Assembly: GCF_050487225.1 (NCBI RefSeq)
Contig: NZ_JBKQGY010000003.1
Span: forward strand, 248,001 to 312,000
From: Paenalcaligenes sp050487225
Lineage (GTDB): Bacteria; Pseudomonadota; Gammaproteobacteria; Burkholderiales; Burkholderiaceae_B
DNA: 64,000 nucleotides
Reading direction: 5' to 3'
Shown here one piece after another: positions 43,013-51,921 of the stretch (positions are counted from its first letter, which is position 1; every line of letters starts with the position of its first letter). Below the pieces are notes generated by a model. The model saw nothing but the letters and a program-made list of their open reading frames with translations, was not told the DNA's origin and ran no database searches. The translations under genes were made by a program, and so were the position numbers.

Positions 43013-45061
43013 TTAGTTCTCCCAGCTTTTGGCTACCATGGTCAGCACATCGTATAGCGCGACTACATCACCATTTTGATTGGTGACCTCGCAATCCCAA
43101 CGTACTTCACCATGCTCAGCACTGCTACGTGGATTAATTTCTTTACATGTAAGCTGCACACCCAAGGTGTCGCCAGCGTATACCGGTGTTAAGAAACGCA
43201 GGTTATCCACACCGTAGTTGGCCAACACTGGGCCGGGTGCCGATTCCACAAACAAGCCAGCCGCAAACGACACCACCAGATAACCGTGCGCAACACGACC
43301 ATCAAAGAAGGGGTTAGCTTTAGCAGCTTCTTCGTCCATGTGAGCGTAGAAGGTATCGCCTGTGAAATGCGCAAAGTGCTCAATATCATCCAAGCTCACC
43401 GTACGTTTGGCAGTAATCAGCTGATCGCCGATTTTTAGCTCTGCCAACGATTTACGGAAAGGGTGCGGCCCTTCTGTTTGTGCAGGTGCGCCGGCTACCC
43501 AACGGCCAGTCACGGCGGACAACATGGTGGGTGGACCTTGCACACCTGTACGCTGCATGTAATGGAATACGCTACGCAAGCCGCCTAGCTCTTCACCACC
43601 ACCGGCTCTACCTGGCCCACCGTGCACAACGCCGGGAACGGGTGAACCGTGCCCTGTGGAGCTTTTCGCGCTATCGCGGTTAGAGACCAAAATACGACCA
43701 TTGAATGCCGCCATGCCCAGCACTACATGTTGCACAACGCTTGGATCGTAGCTGAACACGGACGTCACCAGACTACCCTGCCCTTTACGTACCAACGCTA
43801 CAGCTTCATCCAAAGAGTCGTAAGGCATCACCGTGCTAACGGGGCCAAATGCCTCTACATCGTGTACTTTTTTAGCGCTCATAGGCTGATCGCAATACAG
43901 CAATACCGGGTTATAGAATGCACCCGATGCGCCAGCGTCGCTTTGCTCAGGCTGACCAAACCACACTTGGGTTTCTGTCAGTAACTCTTGCACACGCTCT
44001 TGCACTTCTTTGCGCTGATCTTGGCTAGCCAATGGCCCCATTTTGGTGCTTTCAGCAGCAGGATCACCCACTACGACTTTACCCAATGCTTCCGACAGCG
44101 CCGTTTGCACCGCAGGTACCAAGGCACGAGGCACCATGACACGACGTATAGCGGTACATTTCTGACCTGCTTTCACCGTCATTTCATTCACGACTTCACG
44201 CACAAATAACGTGAACTCTGGGCTTTCTGGTGTGACGTCTGTGCCTAACACAGTGGCGTTCAGACTATCGGCTTCCATGGTGAAGCGTACGGAATTTTCG
44301 ACAATGGCACGGCTGCTACGTAGCATACGACCTGTAGAAGCAGAACCGGTAAAAGTCACTACATCTTGACCATCTACATGGCTCAACAAGTCACCAACTG
44401 AACCACATACCAACTGCAATGCCCCTTCAGGCAGTACACCGGTATCCAACATACGACGCACCATCAATTCGGTCAGGTACGAAGTTTGGCTGGCAGGTTT
44501 CACAATGGCAGGCATACCGGCCAACCAGGTAGGGGCCAGTTTTTCCAACATGCCCCAGCAGGGGAAGTTGAACGCATTAATGTGAATAGCCACGCCTTGC
44601 AGCGGTGTCAAAATGTGCTGGGCGCTAAAACTGTTATCTTTGGATAAGCGCTCTATGCCGCCATCCAACAATACCGAGGTATTAGGCAGTTCGCGTCTGC
44701 CCTTAGAGGAATAGGTCAGCAGTGTTCCAATACCGCCCTCAATATCAATCCAGCTATCACGGCGTGTTGCACCGGTGCGGGTAGATAACGCGTACAGCTC
44801 GTCTTTGCACTCTAACAATGCCAAGCCCAATGCTTTGAGCATGCCTGCACGCTCATGAAAGGTCATGGCACGCAATGCTTTGCCACCTGTTTGGCGGCCA
44901 TACTCACGTATGGCGGCAAAATCCAAACCGGTGGAATCCACTACAGCTACCGCCTCGCCTGTAACCGCATCCAACAACGTCTGCCCTTTTCCTGTGCCTG
45001 CGGTCCAACTACCGCAGACATAGCTTTCTAGGCGCGTAGGCGTTGACGATGAAATGGTCAT
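43013..45061 (-). CDS. paaZ: Bifunctional oxepin-CoA hydrolase / semialdehyde dehydrogenase PaaZ
   Basis: The 682-residue protein has an aldehyde dehydrogenase domain (1-520; catalytic Cys302 in AGQKCTAIRR, Glu263 in FTMEADSL) and a MaoC-type hydratase domain (about 545-682; FTGDTFYAHMDEEAAK, VAHGYLVVS). The C-terminal domain opens the oxepin ring, the N-terminal one oxidises the resulting aldehyde with NADP+. Both active sites are intact, as in E. coli PaaZ. Confidence 0.97.
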   Translation of the reverse strand: MTISSSTPTRLESYVCGSWTAGTGKGQTLLDAVTGEAVAVVDSTGLDFAAIREYGRQTGGKALRAMTFHERAGMLKALGLALLECKDELYALSTRTGATRRDSWIDIEGGIGTLLTYSSKGRRELPNTSVLLDGGIERLSKDNSFSAQHILTPLQGVAIHINAFNFPCWGMLEKLAPTWLAGMPAIVKPASQTSYLTELMVRRMLDTGVLPEGALQLVCGSVGDLLSHVDGQDVVTFTGSASTGRMLRSSRAIVENSVRFTMEADSLNATVLGTDVTPESPEFTLFVREVVNEMTVKAGQKCTAIRRVMVPRALVPAVQTALSEALGKVVVGDPAAESTKMGPLASQDQRKEVQERVQELLTETQVWFGQPEQSDAGASGAFYNPVLLYCDQPMSAKKVHDVEAFGPVSTVMPYDSLDEAVALVRKGQGSLVTSVFSYDPSVVQHVVLGMAAFNGRILVSNRDSAKSSTGHGSPVPGVVHGGPGRAGGGEELGGLRSVFHYMQRTGVQGPPTMLSAVTGRWVAGAPAQTEGPHPFRKSLAELKIGDQLITAKRTVSLDDIEHFAHFTGDTFYAHMDEEAAKANPFFDGRVAHGYLVVSFAAGLFVESAPGPVLANYGVDNLRFLTPVYAGDTLGVQLTCKEINPRSSAEHGEVRWDCEVTNQNGDVVALYDVLTMVAKSWEN

Positions 45062-45089
45062 GAAACTTTCCTTACTTTATAGAGTTTGA

Positions 45090-45845
45090 TCAGGCCGTCA
45101 GTCCAAGGGCCTGCAAATGATCGTCCACGCGCTTCTCCCAACGCTGTAACTGATCACTATTGCTGTCATGGCGTAAGCCCAGACGACAGAGCATGGGGTA
45201 GCGGGCTGAGTCTTGTTGACCAAACCCTGCTGCCACGCGTGGTCGCCAGTACGCCAAGCTCTCTTTAATTTGTTGGGTGTCTTGGCCTGCTTTTACCAGC
45301 ACAGCCAAGCCCTCTTGCCCCAGTTCGGCGTGACGCTGCTCACGGGGAGCAATGTCTCTAAACACTTCAGCCAATGGACCATATGACACCTTGCTTAGGC
45401 TTTCTAGCTGCACTTCAGCAGCCAAACCTTGCAATACGTTCATCACCACGGCATCAGTCCAGTTAATGAGGGGGAAGTAAAACACCGACAAGCGCATGTC
45501 CGACCCTTGTCTAGCCGTAGGCAACGCACTATCACGAGGCAAACGTGCTGCCCAATCGTGCTGCTCATAACGCTCTACGTCGGTACCAAAGCTACCCATG
45601 ATTTCCAGCACACGTTGAGCGTGATCGGCTTTTTCAAGCGTAATGCGACTCGCCGCAATGCGAGCTTTAATATTTGGTGCGTAGTTAATGGATGAGGCAA
45701 AACCCGCCGATGCGGCCAATTCGCTGTCCACAAACGATGACATCATGCGCATCAATTCGCCACGGTAACGGGCTGGCGCATTTTCGGGTGAGCTCAGCAC
45801 ACCGCCTTGTTCTAGGTACTCTTCAATTTTCATGGTATCGGACAT
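45090..45845 (-). CDS. PaaA/PaaC-family ferritin-like protein, additional phenylacetate-catabolism component
   Basis: The 251-residue helical protein belongs to the PaaA_PaaC family but is distinct from the PaaA and PaaC encoded elsewhere in this operon. The position matching the first Glu-x2-His of PaaA reads E-K-A-D-H, with Lys at the Glu position, as in the non-catalytic PaaC; a second Glu-x2-His is kept (REQRHAEL), as are Glu residues in SFVDSEL and EVQLESL. It lies between paaE and paaZ. Its role is unknown; it may modulate or store the epoxidase or be a divergent oxygenase. Confidence 0.82.
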   Translation of the reverse strand: MSDTMKIEEYLEQGGVLSSPENAPARYRGELMRMMSSFVDSELAASAGFASSINYAPNIKARIAASRITLEKADHAQRVLEIMGSFGTDVERYEQHDWAARLPRDSALPTARQGSDMRLSVFYFPLINWTDAVVMNVLQGLAAEVQLESLSKVSYGPLAEVFRDIAPREQRHAELGQEGLAVLVKAGQDTQQIKESLAYWRPRVAAGFGQQDSARYPMLCRLGLRHDSNSDQLQRWEKRVDDHLQALGLTA

Positions 45846-45856
45846 AGCGACTCCCC

Positions 45857-46933
45857 TTACTCATCAAAACTCACTACCACCTTGTCACTCAAGGGGTAGC
45901 ACTGGCAACTCAGCACATAACCCTGCTCAACTTCGTAATCTTCCAACGCATGGTTGACGGCCATTTCCACTTCACCTTCTAGCACTTTGGCCTTGCAGGT
46001 AGAGCACACGCCAGCTTTACAGGCATATGGGGCATCCAAGTCGTTTGCCAAGGCGGCATCCAGCAAGCTCTGACCCTCTTTGGGGAAGTCAAAACTGCGG
46101 GCCACGCCATCCAAGGTCACGGTTGCAGCACACGTTCTCGCTGCGCTACCTGCCTCAGAACTGGTGGTTTGCTTACGCGCACGGCCGGGCTGCGCCGAAG
46201 CAAACAGCTCAAACTTGATGCGCTCTTTAGCCAAACCATGATCTTTTAAGGCATCGGCGATAGTCAGCATCATGGGCTCTGGGCCACAAATGAAGGCTGT
46301 ATGAACGGATGGCAGATTGATCCAGCCACCAAACAAACCATCGCATTTTTCACGATCAATACGACCTGTGAACAACTCAATTTCTTGGCCTTCTCTATCA
46401 AAGATATGAATGATAGATAGGCGTTCCATGTACTGGTTTTTCAGATCTTCCAACTCTTCGCGGAACATCATGGAACTGATCTGACGGTTGGCGTACACCA
46501 GCGTGAACGTGGCTTGTGGCTCACGTGACAAGGTGCTTTTGATAATGGATAGCAATGGCGTAATCCCACTACCACCCGCAAAACCCAGGTAATGACGGCT
46601 GCTGTCTGGCTCCATAGGAATATGGAAATTGCCCATTGGAGGCATCGCTTCCAGCACCGCACCTTTGGCTAACTCTTCGTTCGCCCACGAAGAAAAAGCA
46701 CCACCATCCACACGTTTAATCCCAACGCGCAACACACCCTCTTCCAGACCGGAGCAAATAGAGTAGGAACGGCGCAATTCATCGCCCTCAAACTCACGAC
46801 GGAAAGTGAGGTACTGACCGGGAATAAACGTAAACAATGCGTCGTCTTCGGGACTCGGCTTTAACGTAACAACTACGGCATCGCGTGTTTCGCGACGCAC
46901 ATCAACAACTTGCAGGGGGTGAAAGCGTGCCAT
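45857..46933 (-). CDS. paaE: Phenylacetyl-CoA epoxidase reductase subunit PaaE
   Basis: The 358-residue protein has an FAD/NADPH reductase module (RSYSICSG for FAD, GFAGGSGITPLLSI for NAD(P)) and a C-terminal plant-type 2Fe-2S ferredoxin (CKAGVCSTCKAKV plus a distal Cys in VLSCQC). It passes electrons to PaaA. The ATG at 46933 has GGAGG 5 nt upstream. Confidence 0.96.
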   Translation of the reverse strand: MARFHPLQVVDVRRETRDAVVVTLKPSPEDDALFTFIPGQYLTFRREFEGDELRRSYSICSGLEEGVLRVGIKRVDGGAFSSWANEELAKGAVLEAMPPMGNFHIPMEPDSSRHYLGFAGGSGITPLLSIIKSTLSREPQATFTLVYANRQISSMMFREELEDLKNQYMERLSIIHIFDREGQEIELFTGRIDREKCDGLFGGWINLPSVHTAFICGPEPMMLTIADALKDHGLAKERIKFELFASAQPGRARKQTTSSEAGSAARTCAATVTLDGVARSFDFPKEGQSLLDAALANDLDAPYACKAGVCSTCKAKVLEGEVEMAVNHALEDYEVEQGYVLSCQCYPLSDKVVVSFDE

Positions 46934-46954
46934 GATTTCCTCCAATGGCTAGGC

Positions 46955-47470
46955 TTAAATACATTTGAAATAATCAAACGGTTCCAGACAATCCTGGCAG
47001 CGATAATTAGCCTTACAGGGTGTAGAGCCAAATTGACTAACCCGTTCTGTACGTGTGGACTGACAACGAGGACAGGGCACAGTAGGCGCACCCTCAGCAC
47101 GCAACCAAATGCGGGCAGGCTTGCCATCGGTGCTTTGCTCTACCGGCGGCGCTATGCCGTAACCCCGCAGGCGCTCTTTACCGCGCTCGCTCATCCAGTC
47201 AGTACTCCACGGTGGCGAAAGCTGGCGCTCCAGACGTATATGTTCTATGCCCTGCGCACGCAGGGCTGCCTCTATATCCTCGTTGATCACCGTTGTGGCA
47301 GGACAGCCGGAGTAGGTAGGTGTAACCACCACAACCAGCGTGTCTTCCTCGTAATACACCTCACGGATAATGCCGAGGTCCACTAATGAGATCACTGGAA
47401 TTTCAGGATCAGGCACGGCGTCTAGCCATTGCCATACCTGATCCAGTTCGGGACGAGATAGCGTGTTCAT
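46955..47470 (-). CDS. paaD: Phenylacetyl-CoA epoxidase assembly protein PaaD
   Basis: A 171-residue protein: an N-terminal MIP18/SufT-like domain (VPDPEIPVISLVDLGIIREV, TPTYSGCPAT) and a C-terminal zinc ribbon (CPRCQ, then CQDC). PaaD probably matures the Fe centres of PaaA/E. I use the ATG at 47470, 5 nt after the paaC stop; a GTG at 47482 would overlap paaC. Confidence 0.93.
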   Translation of the reverse strand: MNTLSRPELDQVWQWLDAVPDPEIPVISLVDLGIIREVYYEEDTLVVVVTPTYSGCPATTVINEDIEAALRAQGIEHIRLERQLSPPWSTDWMSERGKERLRGYGIAPPVEQSTDGKPARIWLRAEGAPTVPCPRCQSTRTERVSQFGSTPCKANYRCQDCLEPFDYFKCI

Positions 47471-47475
47471 GATGC

Positions 47476-48249
47476 TTACCACGTACAGCCGGGGTAGGCG
47501 CGCTGCAAGAATTGCATTTGCGCAAGGATATAACCCAAGTGCTCAGTGTGACGGCCTTGCTTGCCACCCTTGTGCATAAAGGGGTTCTCAGGCAGTTTCA
47601 AGGTAGCGTGTGCCATCACTTCTTGCACACAAGCCAACCACGCGTCACGCAGACTTTCAGGGTGTGGTGCAATACCAGCCTCTGCCAATACAGCATCGTG
47701 CTCGTCACCCATAAACAGCTCACCGGTATAGGCCCACAAGTTGTCTAAGGCTTCTTGCATGCGTCGGTTGCTTTCGTCTGTGCCATCGCCCAAACGTACC
47801 AACAAATCGCTACTGCGCTCTAGGTGGTAGCTCACTTCTTTCAGTGCTTTGGCGGCGATGTCCGCCACTCGGCTATCGGACGATTGCTCTAGTGCTTGCA
47901 ACTGCAACAAGTGCCAAGCATCAAACAAGAACTGACGCATCAAGGTGTGTGCGTAGTCGCCATTAGGCTGCTCTACTAACAACACATTGCGGAAATCTAT
48001 AGCATCGCGCAGATACGCGAGGTGATCTGCCGTTTTACCGTCGCCTTGCAACTCAGCGGCCAAGCCCAACCAGAACTGCGTCTGGCCAATCAAGTCCAGT
48101 GCCACGTTAGCCATGGCGATATCTTCTTCCAAGATAGGTGAATGGCCACACCATTCTGAAATCCTATGCCCCAGAATCAAAGTGCCATCACCCATGCGCA
48201 GCAACAGCTGCTGCAAAGCCGTCGTTGTGTCTAACTGGGTAGTCGTCAT
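47476..48249 (-). CDS. paaC: Phenylacetyl-CoA epoxidase structural subunit PaaC
   Basis: The 257-residue ferritin-like protein (LLLRMGDGTLILGHRISEWCGH, ALDLIGQTQFWLGLAAE, EVSYHLERSSDLLVRLGDGT) matches PaaC over its length. It pairs with catalytic PaaA and binds no catalytic metal in characterised enzymes. Start overlaps the paaB end by 1 nt. Confidence 0.96.
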   Translation of the reverse strand: MTTTQLDTTTALQQLLLRMGDGTLILGHRISEWCGHSPILEEDIAMANVALDLIGQTQFWLGLAAELQGDGKTADHLAYLRDAIDFRNVLLVEQPNGDYAHTLMRQFLFDAWHLLQLQALEQSSDSRVADIAAKALKEVSYHLERSSDLLVRLGDGTDESNRRMQEALDNLWAYTGELFMGDEHDAVLAEAGIAPHPESLRDAWLACVQEVMAHATLKLPENPFMHKGGKQGRHTEHLGYILAQMQFLQRAYPGCTW

Positions 48250-48533
48250 TACATGTGCCCCACTTCGTCAGGAATCTTGAAAAATGTAGGGTGACGGTAC
48301 ACTTTGGAGTTAGCTGGCTCGAACAACGGACCACGCTTAGAAGGCGCACTCGCCACTACATCTTCAGATTTCACTGCCCAGATGCTCACCCCTTCGTTAC
48401 GACGGGTGTACACATCACGTGCATTATTAATTGCCATTTCCGCGTCAGGTGCATGCAAGCTACCTACGTGTCTATGATTCAAACCGTGTTGACCACGGAT
48501 AAAAATTTCCCACAGAGGCCATTCTTGAGACAT
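48249..48533 (-). CDS. paaB: Phenylacetyl-CoA epoxidase subunit PaaB
   Basis: A 94-residue protein beginning MSQEWPLWEIFIRGQHGL, with HVGSLHAPDAEMAINNARDVY and RRNEGVSIW, the standard PaaB sequence. It bridges PaaAC heterodimers. 86 nt with a hairpin separate it from paaA. Confidence 0.97.
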   Translation of the reverse strand: MSQEWPLWEIFIRGQHGLNHRHVGSLHAPDAEMAINNARDVYTRRNEGVSIWAVKSEDVVASAPSKRGPLFEPANSKVYRHPTFFKIPDEVGHM

Positions 48534-48584
48534 GGTGTAGTCCTCCTTATCTCGCTTGTTATTGCTACAGTTGTAGATGTACGT

Positions 48585-48608
48585 GCCGATGGGAAAGTCA
48601 CCATCGGC
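48585..48608 (-). other. Hairpin between paaA and paaB
   Basis: GCCGATGG (48585-48592) pairs with CCATCGGC (48601-48608), loop of 8 nt, just after the paaA stop. CTACA-GT-TGTAG lies next to it (48565-48576). No T-run is present. A stabilising or processing role for the paaA message fits the position. Confidence 0.55.
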
Positions 48609-48619
48609 GTGTAGAGTGT

Positions 48620-49612
48620 TTACGCTTGCTTGCGCTGTTTGCTTTGTTTTTTCTGGGCGTTTACAGCCAACCCTTCACGGAACCAGGCACCGTCATCCCA
48701 CGCTTTAACTCGTGCGCCCAAACGCTCTTTGTTGCAAGGGCCATTGCCCGCAATCACATCAAAGAATTCGTTCCAGTCGGGTTCAGAGAAATCGTGTGCA
48801 CCACGCTCTTCGTTCCACACTAGGTTTTCGTCTGGCACGGTCAAACCCAGGTACTTAGCTTGTGGCACGGTTTGGTCCACAAACTTCTGACGCAGCTCGT
48901 CGTTCGTGTTGATTTTGATTTTCCATGCCATGGACTGTGCCGAGTGCACGGAGTCTTTGTCGGAAGGGCCAAACATCATCAAGGCGGGATACCAGAAACG
49001 GTTCAGCGCATCTTGAGCCATGGCTTTTTGCTCAGGGCTACCCGAACACATCTTCATCATGATGTCGTAGCCTTGGCGTTGGTGGAAGCTCTCTTCCTTA
49101 CAGATACGGATCATGGCGCGGCTGTAAGGGCCGTACGAGGTACGTTGCAGTGGCACTTGGTTCATGATGGCAGCACCATCCACCAACCAACCCACTGCGC
49201 CAATATCTGCCCAGTTCAACGTTGGGTAGTTAAAGATGGAGGAATACTTCATCTTGCCGGAGTTCAGCAATTCCATCAGCTCATCACGGCTCACACCCAA
49301 CGTTTCGGCCGCACAGTACAAGTACAAACCGTGACCGGCCTCATCTTGTACCTTCGCCAACAAAATTGCTTTGCGTTCTAGCGTAGGAGCGCGCGTAATC
49401 CAGTTACCTTCTGGCAACTGACCTACTACCTCAGAGTGCGCGTGCTGACCAATCTGACGAATCAGGGTCTTGCGGTAGCCTTCTGGCATCCACTCTTTGG
49501 GTTCAATTTTCTCGCCGCGTTCTATACGCTCCATGAAGGCCTGTTCTTCTGCCGACATTTCATCAATGCGGCGTACGCGATCACTGCCCGTATTAATTAC
49601 CTGTGCATACAT
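48620..49612 (-). CDS. paaA: Phenylacetyl-CoA 1,2-epoxidase catalytic subunit PaaA
   Basis: The 330-residue di-iron protein has two Glu-x2-His-type ligand motifs (KVQDEAGHGLYL and ICKEESFHQRQG) and the family stretch NWADIGAVGWLVDGAAIMN. It adds oxygen across C1-C2 of phenylacetyl-CoA. It follows the thiolase gene by 18 nt. Confidence 0.97.
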   Translation of the reverse strand: MYAQVINTGSDRVRRIDEMSAEEQAFMERIERGEKIEPKEWMPEGYRKTLIRQIGQHAHSEVVGQLPEGNWITRAPTLERKAILLAKVQDEAGHGLYLYCAAETLGVSRDELMELLNSGKMKYSSIFNYPTLNWADIGAVGWLVDGAAIMNQVPLQRTSYGPYSRAMIRICKEESFHQRQGYDIMMKMCSGSPEQKAMAQDALNRFWYPALMMFGPSDKDSVHSAQSMAWKIKINTNDELRQKFVDQTVPQAKYLGLTVPDENLVWNEERGAHDFSEPDWNEFFDVIAGNGPCNKERLGARVKAWDDGAWFREGLAVNAQKKQSKQRKQA

Positions 49613-49630
49613 AGGATGTCACCTTGCGTT

Positions 49631-50836
49631 CTATACTCGTTCAATAATCAGTGCGATACCTTGCCCTACGCCAATGCACATCGTGCACAGCGCATAGCGG
49701 CCGCCTTGGCGATGCAGCTGATACGCTGCCGTCGCTGCCAGACGAGCACCACTCATACCCAGTGGGTGACCTATAGCAATAGCGCCCCCGTTGGGATTCA
49801 CATGTGGCGCATCATCTGCCAGCCCCAGTTGGCGTGTGACGGCCAGGGCTTGGGCAGCAAACGCCTCATTCAATTCGATTAGGTCCATGTCTTCCAAGCG
49901 CAAACCGGCACGTTTCAGTACACGGCGTGTGGCTTCTACTGGGCCAATACCCATAACGCGCGGCTCTACACCTGCAGCAGCCATAGCTACGACGCGAGCC
50001 AACGGTTTGAAACCTTGTTGTGCAGCCATGGCTTCGGAAGCCACTACCAGCGCACATGCGCCATCGTTCACGCCCGATGCATTACCGGCTGTCACGCTCA
50101 GGTCAGCACCGTTTACGCCTTTCAATTTGGCTAATTGCTCAACGCCAGTACCAGGACGTGGGTGCTCGTCTTCTGTCACGACGATGGGGTCGCCTTTACG
50201 CTGAGGGATGCTAACGGACATCAGTTCGTCGTTAAACACACCAGCTGCTTGCGCCGCGGCCCACCGTGCTTGGCTGCGCGCTGCAAACAAGTCTTGGTCT
50301 TCACGGCTGATATTGAAATCTGCCGCTACGTTGTCCGCCGTTTGCGGCATCGTATCTACACCAAAGGCCGCAGCCAATTTGGGGTTCACAAAGCGCCAGC
50401 CAATGGTGGTGTCGTACACCGCATTGCTGCGTGAAAACGCGCTGGTTGCTTTGGGCATCACAAAAGGCGCACGGCTCATGCTTTCCACACCGCCTGCCAC
50501 GATGAAATCGCAATCGCCTGCTTTAATAGAACGGGCTGCCATACCGACGGCATCCAAACCCGAACCACACAGTCTATTAATGGTAGTGGCCGGTACATTC
50601 ACGGGCATACCAGACAGCAGTACAGCCATACGCGCCACGTTGCGGTTGTCTTCACCCGCTTGGTTCGCACAGCCAAAAATCAGATCGTCCACCAGCGACC
50701 AGTCCGCATTAGGATTACGCTGCATCAACGCAGCCAACGGCATTGCCGCCAAATCATCTGCTCGTACTGACGACAAAGCGCCACCATATCTGCCTATGGG
50801 TGTACGTACAGCGTCACAGATAAAAGCCTCGGACAT
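49631..50836 (-). CDS. paaJ: 3-oxoadipyl-CoA thiolase
   Basis: A 401-residue thiolase with Cys90 (INRLCGSGLDAV), His357 (GHPLGMSGA) and Cys387 (CTMCIGVGQG). In the phenylacetate pathway it cleaves 3-oxo-5,6-dehydrosuberyl-CoA and 3-oxoadipyl-CoA; PcaF in the beta-ketoadipate pathway is indistinguishable by sequence. It is the first gene of the paaJ-ABCDE-x-ZY operon, with a PaaR-like box 43-56 nt before its start. Confidence 0.95.
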   Translation of the reverse strand: MSEAFICDAVRTPIGRYGGALSSVRADDLAAMPLAALMQRNPNADWSLVDDLIFGCANQAGEDNRNVARMAVLLSGMPVNVPATTINRLCGSGLDAVGMAARSIKAGDCDFIVAGGVESMSRAPFVMPKATSAFSRSNAVYDTTIGWRFVNPKLAAAFGVDTMPQTADNVAADFNISREDQDLFAARSQARWAAAQAAGVFNDELMSVSIPQRKGDPIVVTEDEHPRPGTGVEQLAKLKGVNGADLSVTAGNASGVNDGACALVVASEAMAAQQGFKPLARVVAMAAAGVEPRVMGIGPVEATRRVLKRAGLRLEDMDLIELNEAFAAQALAVTRQLGLADDAPHVNPNGGAIAIGHPLGMSGARLAATAAYQLHRQGGRYALCTMCIGVGQGIALIIERV

Positions 50837-50878
50837 AGGTCTGTTTCTCCTGTTGGATCCGCCCCGGCTAATTCAATG

Positions 50879-50892
50879 ACCGACCGGACGGT
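50879..50892. promoter_or_regulatory. PaaR-like box upstream of paaJ
   Basis: ACCGACCGGACGGT, a nearly symmetric 14-mer, found unchanged at 60302-60315. It is 43 nt upstream of paaJ. The shape suits a TetR-family dimer, and paaR is encoded in the same island. Confidence 0.75.
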
Positions 50893-50912
50893 TATATATA
50901 AACATATGAGTA

Positions 50913-50978
50913 TTTAGCCATTTAATACATTACAGATCAATGAGGGTTTTCTCTTAATCTGTAATGTTTCAGGCTAAA
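50913..50978. promoter_or_regulatory. Nested inverted repeat, candidate PaaX operator
   Basis: CATTACAGAT (50928-50937) and ATCTGTAATG (50957-50966) are perfect 10-bp half-sites separated by 19 bp, spanning 39 bp. Outside them TTTAGCC (50913-50919) and GGCTAAA (50972-50978) form a second pair. The E. coli PaaX target TGATTC-N27-GAATCA also spans 39 bp. It lies between paaX and the PaaR-like box. Confidence 0.5.
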
Positions 50979-50994
50979 TTTTTTTTGCTACGTA

Positions 50995-51888
50995 CTACAA
51001 CACTGTCGCCAAACGCTCTAGGCGTTGGCTGATTTGCTGACTCTTCGCTGGCAGTTCACCATCAATACTGACAAAGTCTGCCACCACTTTAGCGTCAGCC
51101 ATTTTCGATAGTGCCAAATATAAGCGCGCAAACAACTGACGCGCCGCATGGCCTTCCCAATTTTCCGGTAAGGCTTCTACTGGCAGATGCGGCGCACGTA
51201 AGGCCACATGCCTAAACTCATGCACCATCAACAACCGTAACGTCAGCGCAGTGGCTGGCTCTAACTGCGACAGCAACGCTTCCACCGGTTGAAAATGCGA
51301 GATAAAACCTTGGTACGCTTCGGCGTAACGCGGTAGATCCCAATGCTCTGCCACAAAGGTGCGCATGTTATCGCGCCCCTGTAGTACCTCGGCCTGCCAC
51401 ACCAGTACTTGCTTGGGTAAAGGCACATCGTCTGGCCCCATCGCTAAGCGCGGGCTGACGGCGGCATAGCCCAAACGTTTCAGCGTACGCATGATGGCGT
51501 CGGCATCATCGCCTTCTATATAGACTAAGCGCCACTGTTGGGTGGCTTGGTAGTCATACAGCACTTTTGTGGCATACGAGAACTCTGTACGAGCCGCATT
51601 GGTTAAACGGTAAAAGCTACGACGCCCTGCCCGTTCACCTTGCAACTGCCCTGCCGCCATCAAGCGTGACACAGCGGTACGTACCAGATTTTCACTAATA
51701 CCTACGGCTGCGCAACACTCGATGATATTTCCCATCCACACTACACCACCCCGAGGCTCCACCACATCACCATATAAGGTGACGATGAAGGCGGCTGCCT
51801 TAAGCTGACAACTCTGCAGCAAGGTATCAACTAACTGCAGACCCGCGTTACTGCTGGTGTTCTGTGTAGAGGTAGACAGGAGAGGCAT
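50995..51888 (-). CDS. paaX: PaaX family transcriptional repressor
   Basis: The 297-residue protein has a winged-helix N-terminus (AAFIVTLYGDVVEPRGGVVWMGNII, GISENLVRTAVSRLMAAGQL) and the PaaX C-terminal domains. In E. coli PaaX represses the pathway and is released by phenylacetyl-CoA. The ATG at 51888 is preferred over an upstream TTG at 51897. It is 33 nt after the fused beta-oxidation gene, at the end of the paaN-liv operon. Confidence 0.93.
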   Translation of the reverse strand: MPLLSTSTQNTSSNAGLQLVDTLLQSCQLKAAAFIVTLYGDVVEPRGGVVWMGNIIECCAAVGISENLVRTAVSRLMAAGQLQGERAGRRSFYRLTNAARTEFSYATKVLYDYQATQQWRLVYIEGDDADAIMRTLKRLGYAAVSPRLAMGPDDVPLPKQVLVWQAEVLQGRDNMRTFVAEHWDLPRYAEAYQGFISHFQPVEALLSQLEPATALTLRLLMVHEFRHVALRAPHLPVEALPENWEGHAARQLFARLYLALSKMADAKVVADFVSIDGELPAKSQQISQRLERLATVL

Positions 51889-51921
51889 AAGCTTCAAAAG
51901 ACATTAAGTGGACTACAACCC

